From JACDAN01 sp050698015 (GTDB lineage Bacteria; Actinomycetota; Thermoleophilia; Gaiellales; Gaiellaceae), in the NCBI GenBank assembly GCA_050698015.1, contig JBOHAU010000062.1, positions 1-46,578 of the forward strand: a stretch of 46,578 nucleotides of DNA, given 5' to 3'. Both the position numbers and the translations under genes were made by a program. Positions 29,937 to 38,399 of this stretch are shown here, in pieces. Numbering within the stretch: the first letter of the stretch is position 1; every line of letters begins with the position of its first letter. The notes under the pieces are model-generated. The model saw only the letters and a program-made list of their open reading frames with translations, was not told the DNA's origin and did no database searches.

Positions 29937-32279
29937 CTACTCCTCGAGGTGAGCCCGCCCGGGCGCGAAGCGCGCGTCTGCGAGCCAGAGTGCCGCGAGC
30001 ACGGACGCTGACCCGATCAGGGCGGTTGCGAGGATCGAGGCCGTCGGCGTCGCCAGGGCGAAGAACTCGCGCGACCAGGGCCAGAGCAGGACGAGCGCAT
30101 AGCCGGCCGCGAGCGCAAGGACGAGCGCTGAGACCGCCGGGGCTCGCCGATGACCCGAGGCTTCGAGCACCAGCACGAAGTAGAGGCCGATCGCGATGAG
30201 CGCGGTGGTCGCCACAGTCCGAGCCTCGAGCAACGGAAGGTCGAGCACGTGCAAGGCGAAGAGGTAGCTCGAGACGACCCCGAGGCCCGCGGTGACGCCG
30301 GCCGGGAGCGCGAAGCCCGAGACATCACGAAGGAACGTCGGCGCCCGGAAGTGTCCTCGACTGGGCACCAGAGCAAGGAAGAACGCGGGGATCCCGATCG
30401 TGATCGCCGCTGCCAGCGTCAGATGCCGAGGCAGGAGCGGGTACGCCGTCGGCGTGAGTCCGATCGAAAGGATGAGGAAGGCCGCAAACGCCGACTTCGT
30501 TACGAACAGCCGGGCCACCCGCTGGAGGTTCCGAAGGATCTGCCGGCCTTCCCGCACCATGGCAGGTACGGCGCCGAATTCGCCCCGGACGAGCACGAGG
30601 TCGGCGACGCTCTTCGCCATCTGTGTCCCGGCGCCCTGGGCGATCGCGAGCCTGGATGCCTTCAGCGCCGGAACGTCGTTGACGCCGTCGCCGACCATGG
30701 CCACGTAGTGACCCGAGGCCGTGAGCGCCTCGACGACCCGCCGCTTGTCCGCAGGGGAAATGCGCCCGATCACAGTTGCCGTTGAGAGCGCGCGGGCGAG
30801 CTCCTTCGAGTCCGCAGGCAGGTCTCGGCCGTCGAGCGGCTCGCCCGCCGGGATGCCGGCGTCGCGCGCAATCGAGGCGACGGTTTCCGGCCGATCGCCG
30901 GAGATCACCTTCAGCGCAACGCCTTCGCGACGGAAGTACTCGACCGTCGCCCGCGCCTCGGGACGGAGGCGCTCCGAGATCAGGACGAGCGCGAGCGGCG
31001 CGAACGCAGGCGCGGGTCCGTCCAGGTTGATCTCCTCGAGTGGGACGGGACTGGTCCCGAAGGCGACAACACGACGGCCGTCCCGAGCCTCCGCGTCCGC
31101 CCGCTCGCGTAGCTCGCCCAGCTCGAAGAGCTCGGGCGCGCCGAGCACGTAGTCGATCCCGCCGAGCCGGAGCCCGCTCCACCGCCGCCGCGACGAGAAC
31201 GGGACTACCGCCTCGGGCTCCTGTGGGGCCGCGACGTGGGCCTCGGCGATCGCCTGGAGGGTGTCGTTCTGGGCCGTCGCGCTCGCGGCAAAGCGGGCGA
31301 GAGCGCCTTCTGGCCGAACCCCGGGGGCCGGGACCATTTCGACCACGCGCAGGGTGCTGTCGGTCAGCGTTCCCGTCTTGTCGAGGCAGACGACGTCGAC
31401 GGAGGCCAGCGACTCCACGGCGTTGAGTTGCTGCACGAGCGCCCCGCGCCGCGCCATCCGCAGTGCGGCGACGGCGTAGGTGAGGCTGGCGAGCAGGATC
31501 AGCCCCTCGGGCACGAGGCTGACGACGGCTGCGACCGACGTCGGCACCGCCTCGTCGAGCGGCGTGCGCCGCTCCCAGAGCGCCGCGCCCAGCAGGACGC
31601 CGAGCGGCACCATCACGGCGACGAGCGTCAAGAGCAGCCGGTTGAGGGCGCGCTCGAGTGGCGAGCGCGGATGACGAAAGGCGCGCGCTTGGCCCGTGAC
31701 GCGCTCGGCATAGCTCTCGGGCCCCACCGCCGTGACCGTGTATGTGCCCGCGCCGTCGACCGCGAAAGCGCCCGAGTGCACCTCTTCCCCCGCCGATCGG
31801 GCCACCGGCTCGGCCTCGCCGGTGAGGGTCGACTCGTCGAGGCTCAATGCTTCCGCCGATTCGAGCCGGCCGTCGGCGACAATCTGGTCGCCCGGTGCCA
31901 GCCGTACGAGATCGCCGACCACCAACCCGTCGACGTGCACCTTCCGGACGCGGCCGTCGCGGACCACGGATGCGGTTGGCTGCACGAGTGCGGCGAGGCG
32001 GTCGAGCGTCCGCTTTGCCCGCACCTCCTGCGTGATCCCGATCGCCGAGTTCGAGACGAGGACGCCGAGGAAGAGCGCGTCGCGCCAGTCGCCGAAGACC
32101 AGCGTCAGCGCGCCGAAGACGGCAAGGATCAGGTTGAAGACCGTGAAGACGTTCGCCCGGACGATGCTGGCGTACGACCGGCTCGTCTGGACAGGCGGGA
32201 GCGGCCCGCGTTCTGCGAGCCGCTCCTCCGCCTCTCGTTCGGTGAGGCCCGTCCTCAGCGGATGACGAGTACCGAGCAT
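29937..32279 (-). CDS. CtpE-like P-type cation ATPase
   Basis: A 780-residue P-type ATPase: TGEA actuator (about 153-156), DKTGTLT with Asp about 300, hinge MVGDGVNDVPALKASRLAIA. Helix 4 reads SLVPEGLILLASLTYAVAAL and the stretch before phosphorylation is LNAVESLASVDVVCLDKTGT; both are typical of the mycobacterial CtpE group, linked to Ca2+ uptake. The final helices (SIGLTPTAYPLLPRHLTLAA and IGIPAFFLALVPSR) also fit CtpE rather than P2A. ATG overlaps the preceding Usp gene by 25 bases. Third cation ATPase in the window. Confidence 0.9.
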   Translation of the reverse strand: MLGTRHPLRTGLTEREAEERLAERGPLPPVQTSRSYASIVRANVFTVFNLILAVFGALTLVFGDWRDALFLGVLVSNSAIGITQEVRAKRTLDRLAALVQPTASVVRDGRVRKVHVDGLVVGDLVRLAPGDQIVADGRLESAEALSLDESTLTGEAEPVARSAGEEVHSGAFAVDGAGTYTVTAVGPESYAERVTGQARAFRHPRSPLERALNRLLLTLVAVMVPLGVLLGAALWERRTPLDEAVPTSVAAVVSLVPEGLILLASLTYAVAALRMARRGALVQQLNAVESLASVDVVCLDKTGTLTDSTLRVVEMVPAPGVRPEGALARFAASATAQNDTLQAIAEAHVAAPQEPEAVVPFSSRRRWSGLRLGGIDYVLGAPELFELGELRERADAEARDGRRVVAFGTSPVPLEEINLDGPAPAFAPLALVLISERLRPEARATVEYFRREGVALKVISGDRPETVASIARDAGIPAGEPLDGRDLPADSKELARALSTATVIGRISPADKRRVVEALTASGHYVAMVGDGVNDVPALKASRLAIAQGAGTQMAKSVADLVLVRGEFGAVPAMVREGRQILRNLQRVARLFVTKSAFAAFLILSIGLTPTAYPLLPRHLTLAAAITIGIPAFFLALVPSRGHFRAPTFLRDVSGFALPAGVTAGLGVVSSYLFALHVLDLPLLEARTVATTALIAIGLYFVLVLEASGHRRAPAVSALVLALAAGYALVLLWPWSREFFALATPTASILATALIGSASVLAALWLADARFAPGRAHLEE

Positions 32280-33004
32280 TTGGCCTCGTGCGCCACGCGC
32301 TCGGAGACCGAGCCGAGGGCCTTGACGCCCTTCAGCCGTCGGCTCCCGACGACCAGCAGGTCGGCCTCGATCGCCGCTTCGACGAGCGTGTTCACCGGGT
32401 GGCGAACGTTCTCGTAGCGGTCGAGCTCAGCGCCGAAGCGCTCGGCGAGGTCCTGGGCGACCGCATCGGCGGTGATGCCCTTCACCGAATCGTCGACGCC
32501 GACCACGATCGAGCTCGGGAACGTGCTCAGCGGCTTCCGCGCCACCAGCACCGAGCACGGCGCCTTGTGCAGGAGCTCGGTGGCCGTCGACCCGATCAGG
32601 ATGCCCTTGGCGCGGCCGGCCCCGTGCGAGCCGAGCGCGACGAGTGTGTTCTCGTGGCACGCGAGCTCGTAGTGAAGGAGCTCCCACGGTCGGCCCTTGG
32701 CGATCTTGCCGACGGTCGCAATCGAGGCAAGCTCGTCGGTGCTCCGCCTGAGCGCTTCCTCGGCGCGCTCGCGGAACTCCGTCTCGTCGAGGTGAACGAT
32801 GGGCGCCGGCGCCATTCCGGCACCTGCAATCACGTGGGTCGGGTTGTAGGCGGCGAACAGCGTGACTGGTCCCGTTGCCAGCACCGCGGCCTGCCGGGCT
32901 GCCTCGAGCGACTCGGGCGAGTCGTCGATCCCGACGAGGATTCGCCGGAAGATCGACTGTCGCGTGAACTCTGCGACCGCAAAGTGTTCAGTTGTCGTGC
33001 TCAT
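32255..33004 (-). CDS. Double-domain universal stress protein, copy 1
   Basis: A 249-residue protein of two Usp domains. Domain 1: RRILVGIDDSPESLEAARQA and LVALGSHGAGRAKGILIGST (G-x2-G-x9-G-S/T ATP-binding loop), ending APCSVLVARKP. Domain 2: SSIVVGVDDSVKG ... LVVGSRRLKGVKALGSVSER. ATG 33004 with GGAGGG five bases upstream. It overlaps the next upstream Usp by 17 bases and the ATPase downstream by 25. Tandem Usp proteins of this length are typical actinomycete dormancy proteins that bind ATP. Confidence 0.92.
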   Translation of the reverse strand: MSTTTEHFAVAEFTRQSIFRRILVGIDDSPESLEAARQAAVLATGPVTLFAAYNPTHVIAGAGMAPAPIVHLDETEFRERAEEALRRSTDELASIATVGKIAKGRPWELLHYELACHENTLVALGSHGAGRAKGILIGSTATELLHKAPCSVLVARKPLSTFPSSIVVGVDDSVKGITADAVAQDLAERFGAELDRYENVRHPVNTLVEAAIEADLLVVGSRRLKGVKALGSVSERVAHEAKCSVLVIR

Positions 33005-33797
33005 GATTCCCTCCAGGGTTGCGGACGACGAGGACCGAGCAGGCCGCCTGATGGGCAGCCCGCTCGCTGACGCTGCCGAGGGCCCTTGGCCCATGAAGGC
33101 CTCGGCTTCCGACGACCAGCAGGTCGACCTCGTTGGAGAGGTCGGCGAGCGCTTTGACGGGACGGCCGGGGTCGACGACGGCGTCGGGGAAGAGCTGCTT
33201 GACCTGGTCGAGGTCGACGCCCTTGCCCCCCGTCGAGGCCACGACGATGTGCTCCGCGAGGAAGCGCTCCGCGAGCGCCTGAGCGGCGGCTGCCGCCGCA
33301 AGTGATTGCGGTGACCCGTCGACACCGGTGAGGATGCTCAGCGGGAAGGCGCCGAACCGTGGCTTCCGGGCGAACAGCACCGAGCAGGGAGCTCGGTGCA
33401 GGAGTTCGGAGGCGACGCCGCCGACGAGCATCCCGGCCGCCCGGCTGTGCCCCCGCGGCCCGACGGCGACAAGTGTTGCGTTCGTCTGCTCGATCTCGTC
33501 GAGCAAGCACGGCACGACACTGCCCGCCCGGAGGTGCGTGGAGGCGGGATGCACCTCGTCGATCGCGCGATGGAGCGCGTCGCGAGCCTTCGCATCGAGC
33601 TCTTCCACGACACGACTCATAGGCCAGCCGGCGTGAACCGCGGTGTTCATGTCCGCGACGGCCGCGAGACGCAGCACTCCATCCGCCGCGCGGAGGCGTT
33701 CCGCTTGACGGGCGGCCTCGAGCGACTCCGGTGTGCCGTCGACACCGCAGAGGACTCGATCGAAGACCTCGATCGCGTTCTGCGTCTCGACCGTCAT
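32988..33797 (-). CDS. Double-domain universal stress protein, copy 2
   Basis: A 269-residue tandem Usp, paralogous to its neighbour. Domain 1: DRVLCGVDGTPESLEAARQA; LVAVGPRGHSRAAGMLVGGV, where the second loop Gly is replaced; SVLFARKP. Domain 2: LSILTGVDGSPQSLAAAAAA; LLVVGSRGLHGPRALGSVSE, a complete ATP-binding loop; CSVLVVRNPG. ATG 33797 overlaps the stop of a 38-aa membrane peptide (ATGA); its own ribosome site is distant, so translation probably depends on that peptide. Confidence 0.92.
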   Translation of the reverse strand: MTVETQNAIEVFDRVLCGVDGTPESLEAARQAERLRAADGVLRLAAVADMNTAVHAGWPMSRVVEELDAKARDALHRAIDEVHPASTHLRAGSVVPCLLDEIEQTNATLVAVGPRGHSRAAGMLVGGVASELLHRAPCSVLFARKPRFGAFPLSILTGVDGSPQSLAAAAAAQALAERFLAEHIVVASTGGKGVDLDQVKQLFPDAVVDPGRPVKALADLSNEVDLLVVGSRGLHGPRALGSVSERAAHQAACSVLVVRNPGGNHEHDN

Positions 33798-33910
33798 CGG
33801 TGCTCGAGCCTTCTTGCAACGAATGCGAACAGGAAGACGAGGGCAACGAAGAACGAAGTCGCTCCGAGCCCGTAGAAGAACCAGGTTGAGCCGTCCGTGA
33901 AATCGAACAT
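33794..33910 (-). CDS. 38-aa single-pass membrane peptide
   Basis: Codes for MFDFTDGSTWFFYGLGATSF then FVALVFLFAFVARRLEHR: a short acidic start, one aromatic-rich helix of about 22 residues and a basic end, giving an N-out C-in topology. AAGGAGG six bases before the ATG is one of the best ribosome sites in the window. Its stop overlaps the Usp start by four bases, so it is the leader of the Usp-Usp-ctpE-cupin operon. It may be a regulatory subunit for the ATPase, as several small membrane peptides are. No family recognised. Confidence 0.75.
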   Translation of the reverse strand: MFDFTDGSTWFFYGLGATSFFVALVFLFAFVARRLEHR

Positions 33911-33983
33911 TTCCAGCCTCCTTCTCGCTCCGATCGTCGCTCCAGCAGACGCCGGCTGAATCCGGGCGGGCGCGGAACGTCGC

Positions 33984-33998
33984 TGCGGGAAAGCCGCG
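33984..33998. promoter_or_regulatory. Candidate operator, palindrome family member (site F)
   Basis: TGCGGGAAAGCCGCG on the plus strand, 13 of 15 matches, in the gap between the acyl-CoA synthetase stop (34004) and the 38-aa peptide, 74 bases before its start. Orientation is the reverse of most others, as a palindrome allows. Confidence 0.5.
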
Positions 33999-34003
33999 GC
34001 GGG

Positions 34004-36637
34004 CTACCAGGTCTTCGTTCGGGACGGCGCGGCGAGGCGCCGAACCCGGACCCTTGCGTCCACGGCCACACAACCCTTCGGCGAAGCGATCACGGGGTTG
34101 AGGTCGAGCTCGGCGACCTCGTGCAGGTCGTCACCGAGGCGCGAGAGCCGATGGAGCAGGTCGCTGAGGGCGCCCTTGTCGGCCGCGGGCTTGCCGCGGA
34201 AGCCGCGCACGAGCTCTCCGGCCTTGCCGCCCGTGACGAGCTCGTCGGCATCGGCGTCCGTGAGCGGCGCGATCCGGAAGTCCGCCTGGCCGATCAGCTC
34301 GGCGAACACGCCTCCCGGCCCGAACGCGACGAGGGGTCCGAATACGGGATCCTGGACAACGCCCGCCAGCAGCTCGGCGCTGCCTTCGAGCATGGGCTGC
34401 ACGACGACCGGGAGGCCGATACGCGCAGCCGCTTCGCACACCTCGTCTTCGCTGGTCAGACCGAGCGCGATCCCGCCGGTCTCGGTCTTGTGAGCGCCCG
34501 GCTCAGCGCTCTTCGTGACGGCGGGAAACCCGAGCTCCACGGCTGCCGCCGCGGCTTCCTCGACGGTCGTGGCAATGCGCTCCGGCACGACGGGAAGGCC
34601 ATACGCTTGGAGCAGTTCCCTCACCTGGTCGGGACGGAGCCAGAGATCGTCGCCGGCTTCGAGTGCGTCTGCGACGACTGCGCGTCCGCGTGCGGGGTCG
34701 ACACCGTCGAGCAGGGGTATCGACCCGGCCGGGCGGCGAAGCCACTCGGCGCGCGCCGCTGCGAGCCCAAGCGCGCGCGCGGCCGACTCGGGGTACGGAA
34801 AGTTCGTCAGTCCCGGCGTCACGGGCAGCTCGCCCTCGGCGATCAGTGAGGTGAGGATTGGCTTGCCGGCCGCGCGCTCGGCAACACGCCCGACAGCAGT
34901 GGCGATCTCCTCGGCTCCTGCGACGACGGGTGGGACGAAGAGCACGATCGCCGCATCCACGCCGGGGTCGGCCAGCACGATCGGCAGCACCTGCTCGTAC
35001 GTCGTGCCGGTCGCGGAGCCGAGCATGTCGACTGGATTCGCAACGCTCGCCTCCGCGGGGAGCACTTCGCGTAGCGCCGTCTCGGTTTCCGGGGTCAGGG
35101 CCGGCAACTCCAAGCCTGCGGCCTCGCAGGCATCCGCGCAGAGAATGCCGAGGCCACCGGCGTTGGTGATCACGGCGACCTGCGGGCCGGCCGGCAGCGG
35201 CTGTCCCGCAAGGAGCGCAGCGGCGTCGATCAGCTCCTCGAGCGTACGGGCGCGGATCACGCCCGCCTGGTGGAAGAGCGCCTCAACCGCCGTCTCCGAG
35301 CCCGCGAGCGCCGCGGTGTGCGAGCTCGCCGCCCGCGCCCCGGTCGACGTCGTGCCGCTCTTCATCGCGAGGATCGGCTTCTTGCGCGCGACGCGGCGTG
35401 CGATGCGCCCGAATCTGCGCGGGTTGCCGAACGACTCGAGGTAGAGCGTGATCAGGTTCGTCTCGGGGTCGTCTTCCCAGTACTCGAGCAGGTCGTTCGA
35501 GGAGACGTCCGCCTTGTTTCCGATCGAGACGAACGCCGAGAGGCCGATTCCGCGCTCCTGCGCCTTCTCCAACAGGGCGAGGCCGAGAGCCCCGCTCTGG
35601 GAGGAGAAGGCCACCGGGCCCGGGGGTAGCGCACGCGGGCCGAACGTCGCGTTCAGGTGTGCCGAGGAGACCGCGATCCCGAGGCAGTTCGGGCCGACGA
35701 GCCGACCTCCGTGGGCCCGGATGAGGGCGAGCAGTTCGTCCTGGCGCTTCTGCCCTTCGCTGCCCACCTCGGCGAAGCCGGCCGAGATCACGCAGATCGC
35801 CCGCGTGCCGCGGGAGAGGGCGTCTTCGACACCGGCGAGGACATGGGCGGCGGGCAGGCAGACGACGGCGAGATCGGGCACCTCCGGCAACTCGGCGACG
35901 GAGCGATACCCCCGAACACCGGCCACGGCATCCCCGCGTTGGTTGATTGGGTAGGCAACGCCGTCGAACTCCGCTGCCACGATGTTGCGGAAGAGCAGCC
36001 CGCCGATCGACTCGCGTCTCCTGGAGGCTCCGAGGACCGCAACGCTCGTGGGCGCGAAGAACGGCCTCAGCGAGGCCGCCGCGGCGAGGTGGTCGCGTTC
36101 GTCCCTTCGCTCGAGGTAAACCTCCGTGGGCTCGATCCGGAACTCGACCTCCACGGTCCCACTCTCGAGCTTGCGCGTGCTCTCGAATCCAACCGCTTCG
36201 AAGACCCTGAGCATCTGGCTGTTCTCGGCGAGCACCTCGGCCACGAAGCGCTCGATGCCGACGGCCCCCGCGCGTGCGGCGAGCTGCTCGAGCATGCGGG
36301 TGCCGATTCCGCGGCGCTGGAACTCGTCCGCAACCACGAAGGCGACCTCCGCGGCCGCGGGATCGCGGAGGCGGACATACGTCGTCAGCGCGATCACCCG
36401 GCCGTCCAGCTCGGCGATGAGGTGGCCTCGCTCGTGCCAGTCGGGCTCGAGAAAGGGTTGCACGAGCTTCTCGTTCACTGACGGAAGCCCGTGGAAGCGG
36501 TAGTAGAGGCTCTGCTGTGAGAGGCCTTCGAAGAATGCGATCAGCGCGGGCGTGTCGCCCACGTGAGGAGGGCGAAGCCGAAGCGTCGTACCGTCGCGGA
36601 GGATGACGTCCAGTGCGGTGCTGTTCACCACCGCCAT
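34004..36637 (-). CDS. GNAT-acyl-CoA synthetase (NDP-forming) fusion
   Basis: An 877-residue fusion. Residues about 1-165: GNAT acetyltransferase (FQRRGIGTRMLEQLAARAGA acetyl-CoA loop). About 180-310: CoA-binding domain (PTSVAVLGASRRRESIGGLL). About 320-610: succinyl-CoA-synthetase-like flavodoxin domains with the phospho-His loop ARAASSHTAALAGSETAVEA. About 650-870: ATP-grasp domain (KSAEPGAHKTETGGIALGL). GNAT-first order matches some actinobacterial protein acetyltransferases. The His is kept, so the ligase half (acyl-CoA + NDP + Pi to acid + NTP) may be active. Start ATG 36637, five bases after the flavoprotein stop. With the pyruvate oxidoreductase this could yield ATP and acetate. Confidence 0.88.
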   Translation of the reverse strand: MAVVNSTALDVILRDGTTLRLRPPHVGDTPALIAFFEGLSQQSLYYRFHGLPSVNEKLVQPFLEPDWHERGHLIAELDGRVIALTTYVRLRDPAAAEVAFVVADEFQRRGIGTRMLEQLAARAGAVGIERFVAEVLAENSQMLRVFEAVGFESTRKLESGTVEVEFRIEPTEVYLERRDERDHLAAAASLRPFFAPTSVAVLGASRRRESIGGLLFRNIVAAEFDGVAYPINQRGDAVAGVRGYRSVAELPEVPDLAVVCLPAAHVLAGVEDALSRGTRAICVISAGFAEVGSEGQKRQDELLALIRAHGGRLVGPNCLGIAVSSAHLNATFGPRALPPGPVAFSSQSGALGLALLEKAQERGIGLSAFVSIGNKADVSSNDLLEYWEDDPETNLITLYLESFGNPRRFGRIARRVARKKPILAMKSGTTSTGARAASSHTAALAGSETAVEALFHQAGVIRARTLEELIDAAALLAGQPLPAGPQVAVITNAGGLGILCADACEAAGLELPALTPETETALREVLPAEASVANPVDMLGSATGTTYEQVLPIVLADPGVDAAIVLFVPPVVAGAEEIATAVGRVAERAAGKPILTSLIAEGELPVTPGLTNFPYPESAARALGLAAARAEWLRRPAGSIPLLDGVDPARGRAVVADALEAGDDLWLRPDQVRELLQAYGLPVVPERIATTVEEAAAAAVELGFPAVTKSAEPGAHKTETGGIALGLTSEDEVCEAAARIGLPVVVQPMLEGSAELLAGVVQDPVFGPLVAFGPGGVFAELIGQADFRIAPLTDADADELVTGGKAGELVRGFRGKPAADKGALSDLLHRLSRLGDDLHEVAELDLNPVIASPKGCVAVDARVRVRRLAAPSRTKTW

Positions 36638-36642
36638 TGTCG

Positions 36643-37842
36643 TTAACCGTCTGACTGAGTGACGGCGTAGGGCTCGAGCTCGACGTCGACCTGCAGCCCG
36701 GCCGCGACCGCGGCGGGCGGCGGTTCCGCCGACAGACCGATATGTTCGGCGAGGAAGGGTGCCAGGTAGCGGCCGACGATCTTCGCCGGCGGCCACCACA
36801 GCGGCTCGCTGTCGACCGCCGAGGCGTCGTCCAGCAGGCTCGCCCTCAGGTACCGCGGCGTCAGCCCGGTGAGCAGCAGCCCGCGAAGGACGGGGCGGAA
36901 CGGAGCCGGCGTGATCGAGACTCCGGCCTGCGCCGCGATCGACTCCGCGACGGCGTCGGCCTGCTGCGTTGCGATGCCGCCCTGCTTGAGCGGAAAGGCC
37001 GTGATGTCGCCGGCCGCGTACACGTCCTCTCGGCTCTCCACACGTCCGTACTGGTCGGCACGGATGAATCCTCGGCCGTCGTCGGGCATGCCGGGAATGC
37101 GCCTTCCCTGCGGGATCGGCAGCGACACGACCCGGTCGGTGCGGATCGCACGGCCGGGGACGACTACCAACGCGCCGTGCCGGAAAACGACTGGCGTCGT
37201 GTGCTCGCGCAGACCGATGCCGCGGGTCTCGAGCAGCTGCTTGACCGAGGCGGACGCCTCTCGGCCGAACACCGCGAGCGGCTCGGCCTCGGGTGTGACG
37301 ACCTCGATGACCACCTCGGTTGCGCCTGTGTCCTCCAGTCCGATCTTCGCCATCAAAGCCAGCTCGTAGAGCGGGAGCGGCCAGGCCGCGAGCGTCGGTA
37401 GCGCAAACGTCAGCGACCGAACCTGGCCTGAAGCCGCCTCGTCGATCAGCTCTGTCAGCGCGGCGCGATCTTCCGGGCCGCGGAACGTAAGGCTCCCGGG
37501 GATCCCTTCGCGCGTCCGAGCGCCAAGAGCCAGCACCAGAACGTCCCAGTCGAGCTCGGCGCCGTCCGCGGTGGATGCAATCCGCCGCTCGAGGTCGACC
37601 TGGTGCAGAGTGCCGGAGGTCAAGCGTCCCCCGGCCAGCTCGACGAGCCGTGCGAGCGGGAAGCGACGGGCCTCTCCCTGACGGAAGGGTTCCGCGACCG
37701 CCATCGGCCGGTAGACGAAGTCCTCGTCAGGGGCAAGCAGCTCGATATCGACGAGGTCCTTCGCGAGTGCCCGCAGAGCGAGCGTCGCCTCGAGCGCGGC
37801 GACGCCGCCGCCGACGATCAGGACGTGCAGCGGCGGCGCCAT
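36643..37842 (-). CDS. FAD/NAD(P)-dependent oxidoreductase, sulfide:quinone reductase-like
   Basis: A 399-residue flavoprotein. FAD-binding HVLIVGGGVAALEATLALRA at the N-terminus; the DWDVLVLALGARTREGIPGS strand; an ATG-type second FAD loop VYAAGDITAFPLKQGGIATQ with QADAVAESIAAQAG. This late motif and the short C-terminus recall SQR/NDH-2-like membrane-associated quinone reductases. The cysteines needed for SQR chemistry are not evident, so sulfide oxidation is unlikely. The ATG shares one base with the Usp stop (TGATG). Substrate unknown. Confidence 0.8.
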   Translation of the reverse strand: MAPPLHVLIVGGGVAALEATLALRALAKDLVDIELLAPDEDFVYRPMAVAEPFRQGEARRFPLARLVELAGGRLTSGTLHQVDLERRIASTADGAELDWDVLVLALGARTREGIPGSLTFRGPEDRAALTELIDEAASGQVRSLTFALPTLAAWPLPLYELALMAKIGLEDTGATEVVIEVVTPEAEPLAVFGREASASVKQLLETRGIGLREHTTPVVFRHGALVVVPGRAIRTDRVVSLPIPQGRRIPGMPDDGRGFIRADQYGRVESREDVYAAGDITAFPLKQGGIATQQADAVAESIAAQAGVSITPAPFRPVLRGLLLTGLTPRYLRASLLDDASAVDSEPLWWPPAKIVGRYLAPFLAEHIGLSAEPPPAAVAAGLQVDVELEPYAVTQSDG

Positions 37843-38285
37843 CAGGCGGCGACGGCGGCGCGGACGGGAGCTTTGGCCACGAGCACCGGACGGTCGGCCT
37901 GGTGCAGGATCGCGTTCGAGACGCTCCCGAGCACAAGGCCCCTCACGGCGCCGAGTCCTCGAGAGCCGACGACGATCAGGTCGACATCGCGTGACTTTGC
38001 CACTCGGAGGATGCTCTCCACGGGGTCGCCCTCGATGACCTCGTAGGCCACGTCGATATTGTGGCGGGTCGCGTAGAGCTTCGCGTCGACGATCACTCCG
38101 CGAGCATGCTGCGCCGCCTCGGTGATCACTTCCTGGTAGTACGGCGCGCCGAGAAACGACGTCGGTGCTTGTCGCGCGTAGACCACGGTGGCCTTTGCGC
38201 CCACGTCGGCAGCGAGCTGGAAGCCCTGCTCGAGCGCCACGCCTGCTCCGGGGCTTCCGTCCGTTGCGATGAGGATCCGATTCAT
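37842..38285 (-). CDS. Single-domain universal stress protein
   Basis: A 147-residue Usp: MNRILIATDGSPGAGVALEQ; LIVVGSRGLGAVRGLVLGSV with a complete G-x2-G-x9-G-S ATP loop; end DRPVLVAKAPVRAAVAA. AAAGGAG six bases before the ATG. First gene of a Usp-flavoprotein-GNAT/acyl-CoA synthetase operon; a weaker palindrome family member lies 81 bases upstream. Confidence 0.93.
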   Translation of the reverse strand: MNRILIATDGSPGAGVALEQGFQLAADVGAKATVVYARQAPTSFLGAPYYQEVITEAAQHARGVIVDAKLYATRHNIDVAYEVIEGDPVESILRVAKSRDVDLIVVGSRGLGAVRGLVLGSVSNAILHQADRPVLVAKAPVRAAVAA

Positions 38286-38365
38286 GAGGTGCTCCTTTCG
38301 CGAACTGCACTCGCAGCCTCGACGTCCCGAAGCCGAGCCACATCCGCGGCGACGCGGATCACGGT

Positions 38366-38380
38366 TGCGACTTTTCCGCG
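38366..38380. promoter_or_regulatory. Candidate operator, palindrome family member (weak, site G)
   Basis: TGCGACTTTTCCGCG on the plus strand, 11 of 15 matches, 81 bases before the Usp start. Position fits the family better than the sequence does. Confidence 0.3.
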
Positions 38381-38399
38381 ATGGCGGCCGCAGCCGGTG

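Noticed and set aside
34520..34534. GGCGGGAAACCCGAG, 12 of 15 match to the operator family
   Set aside because: It is inside the GNAT/acyl-CoA synthetase coding region and far from any start; treated as a chance copy and kept as a caution against the regulon idea.
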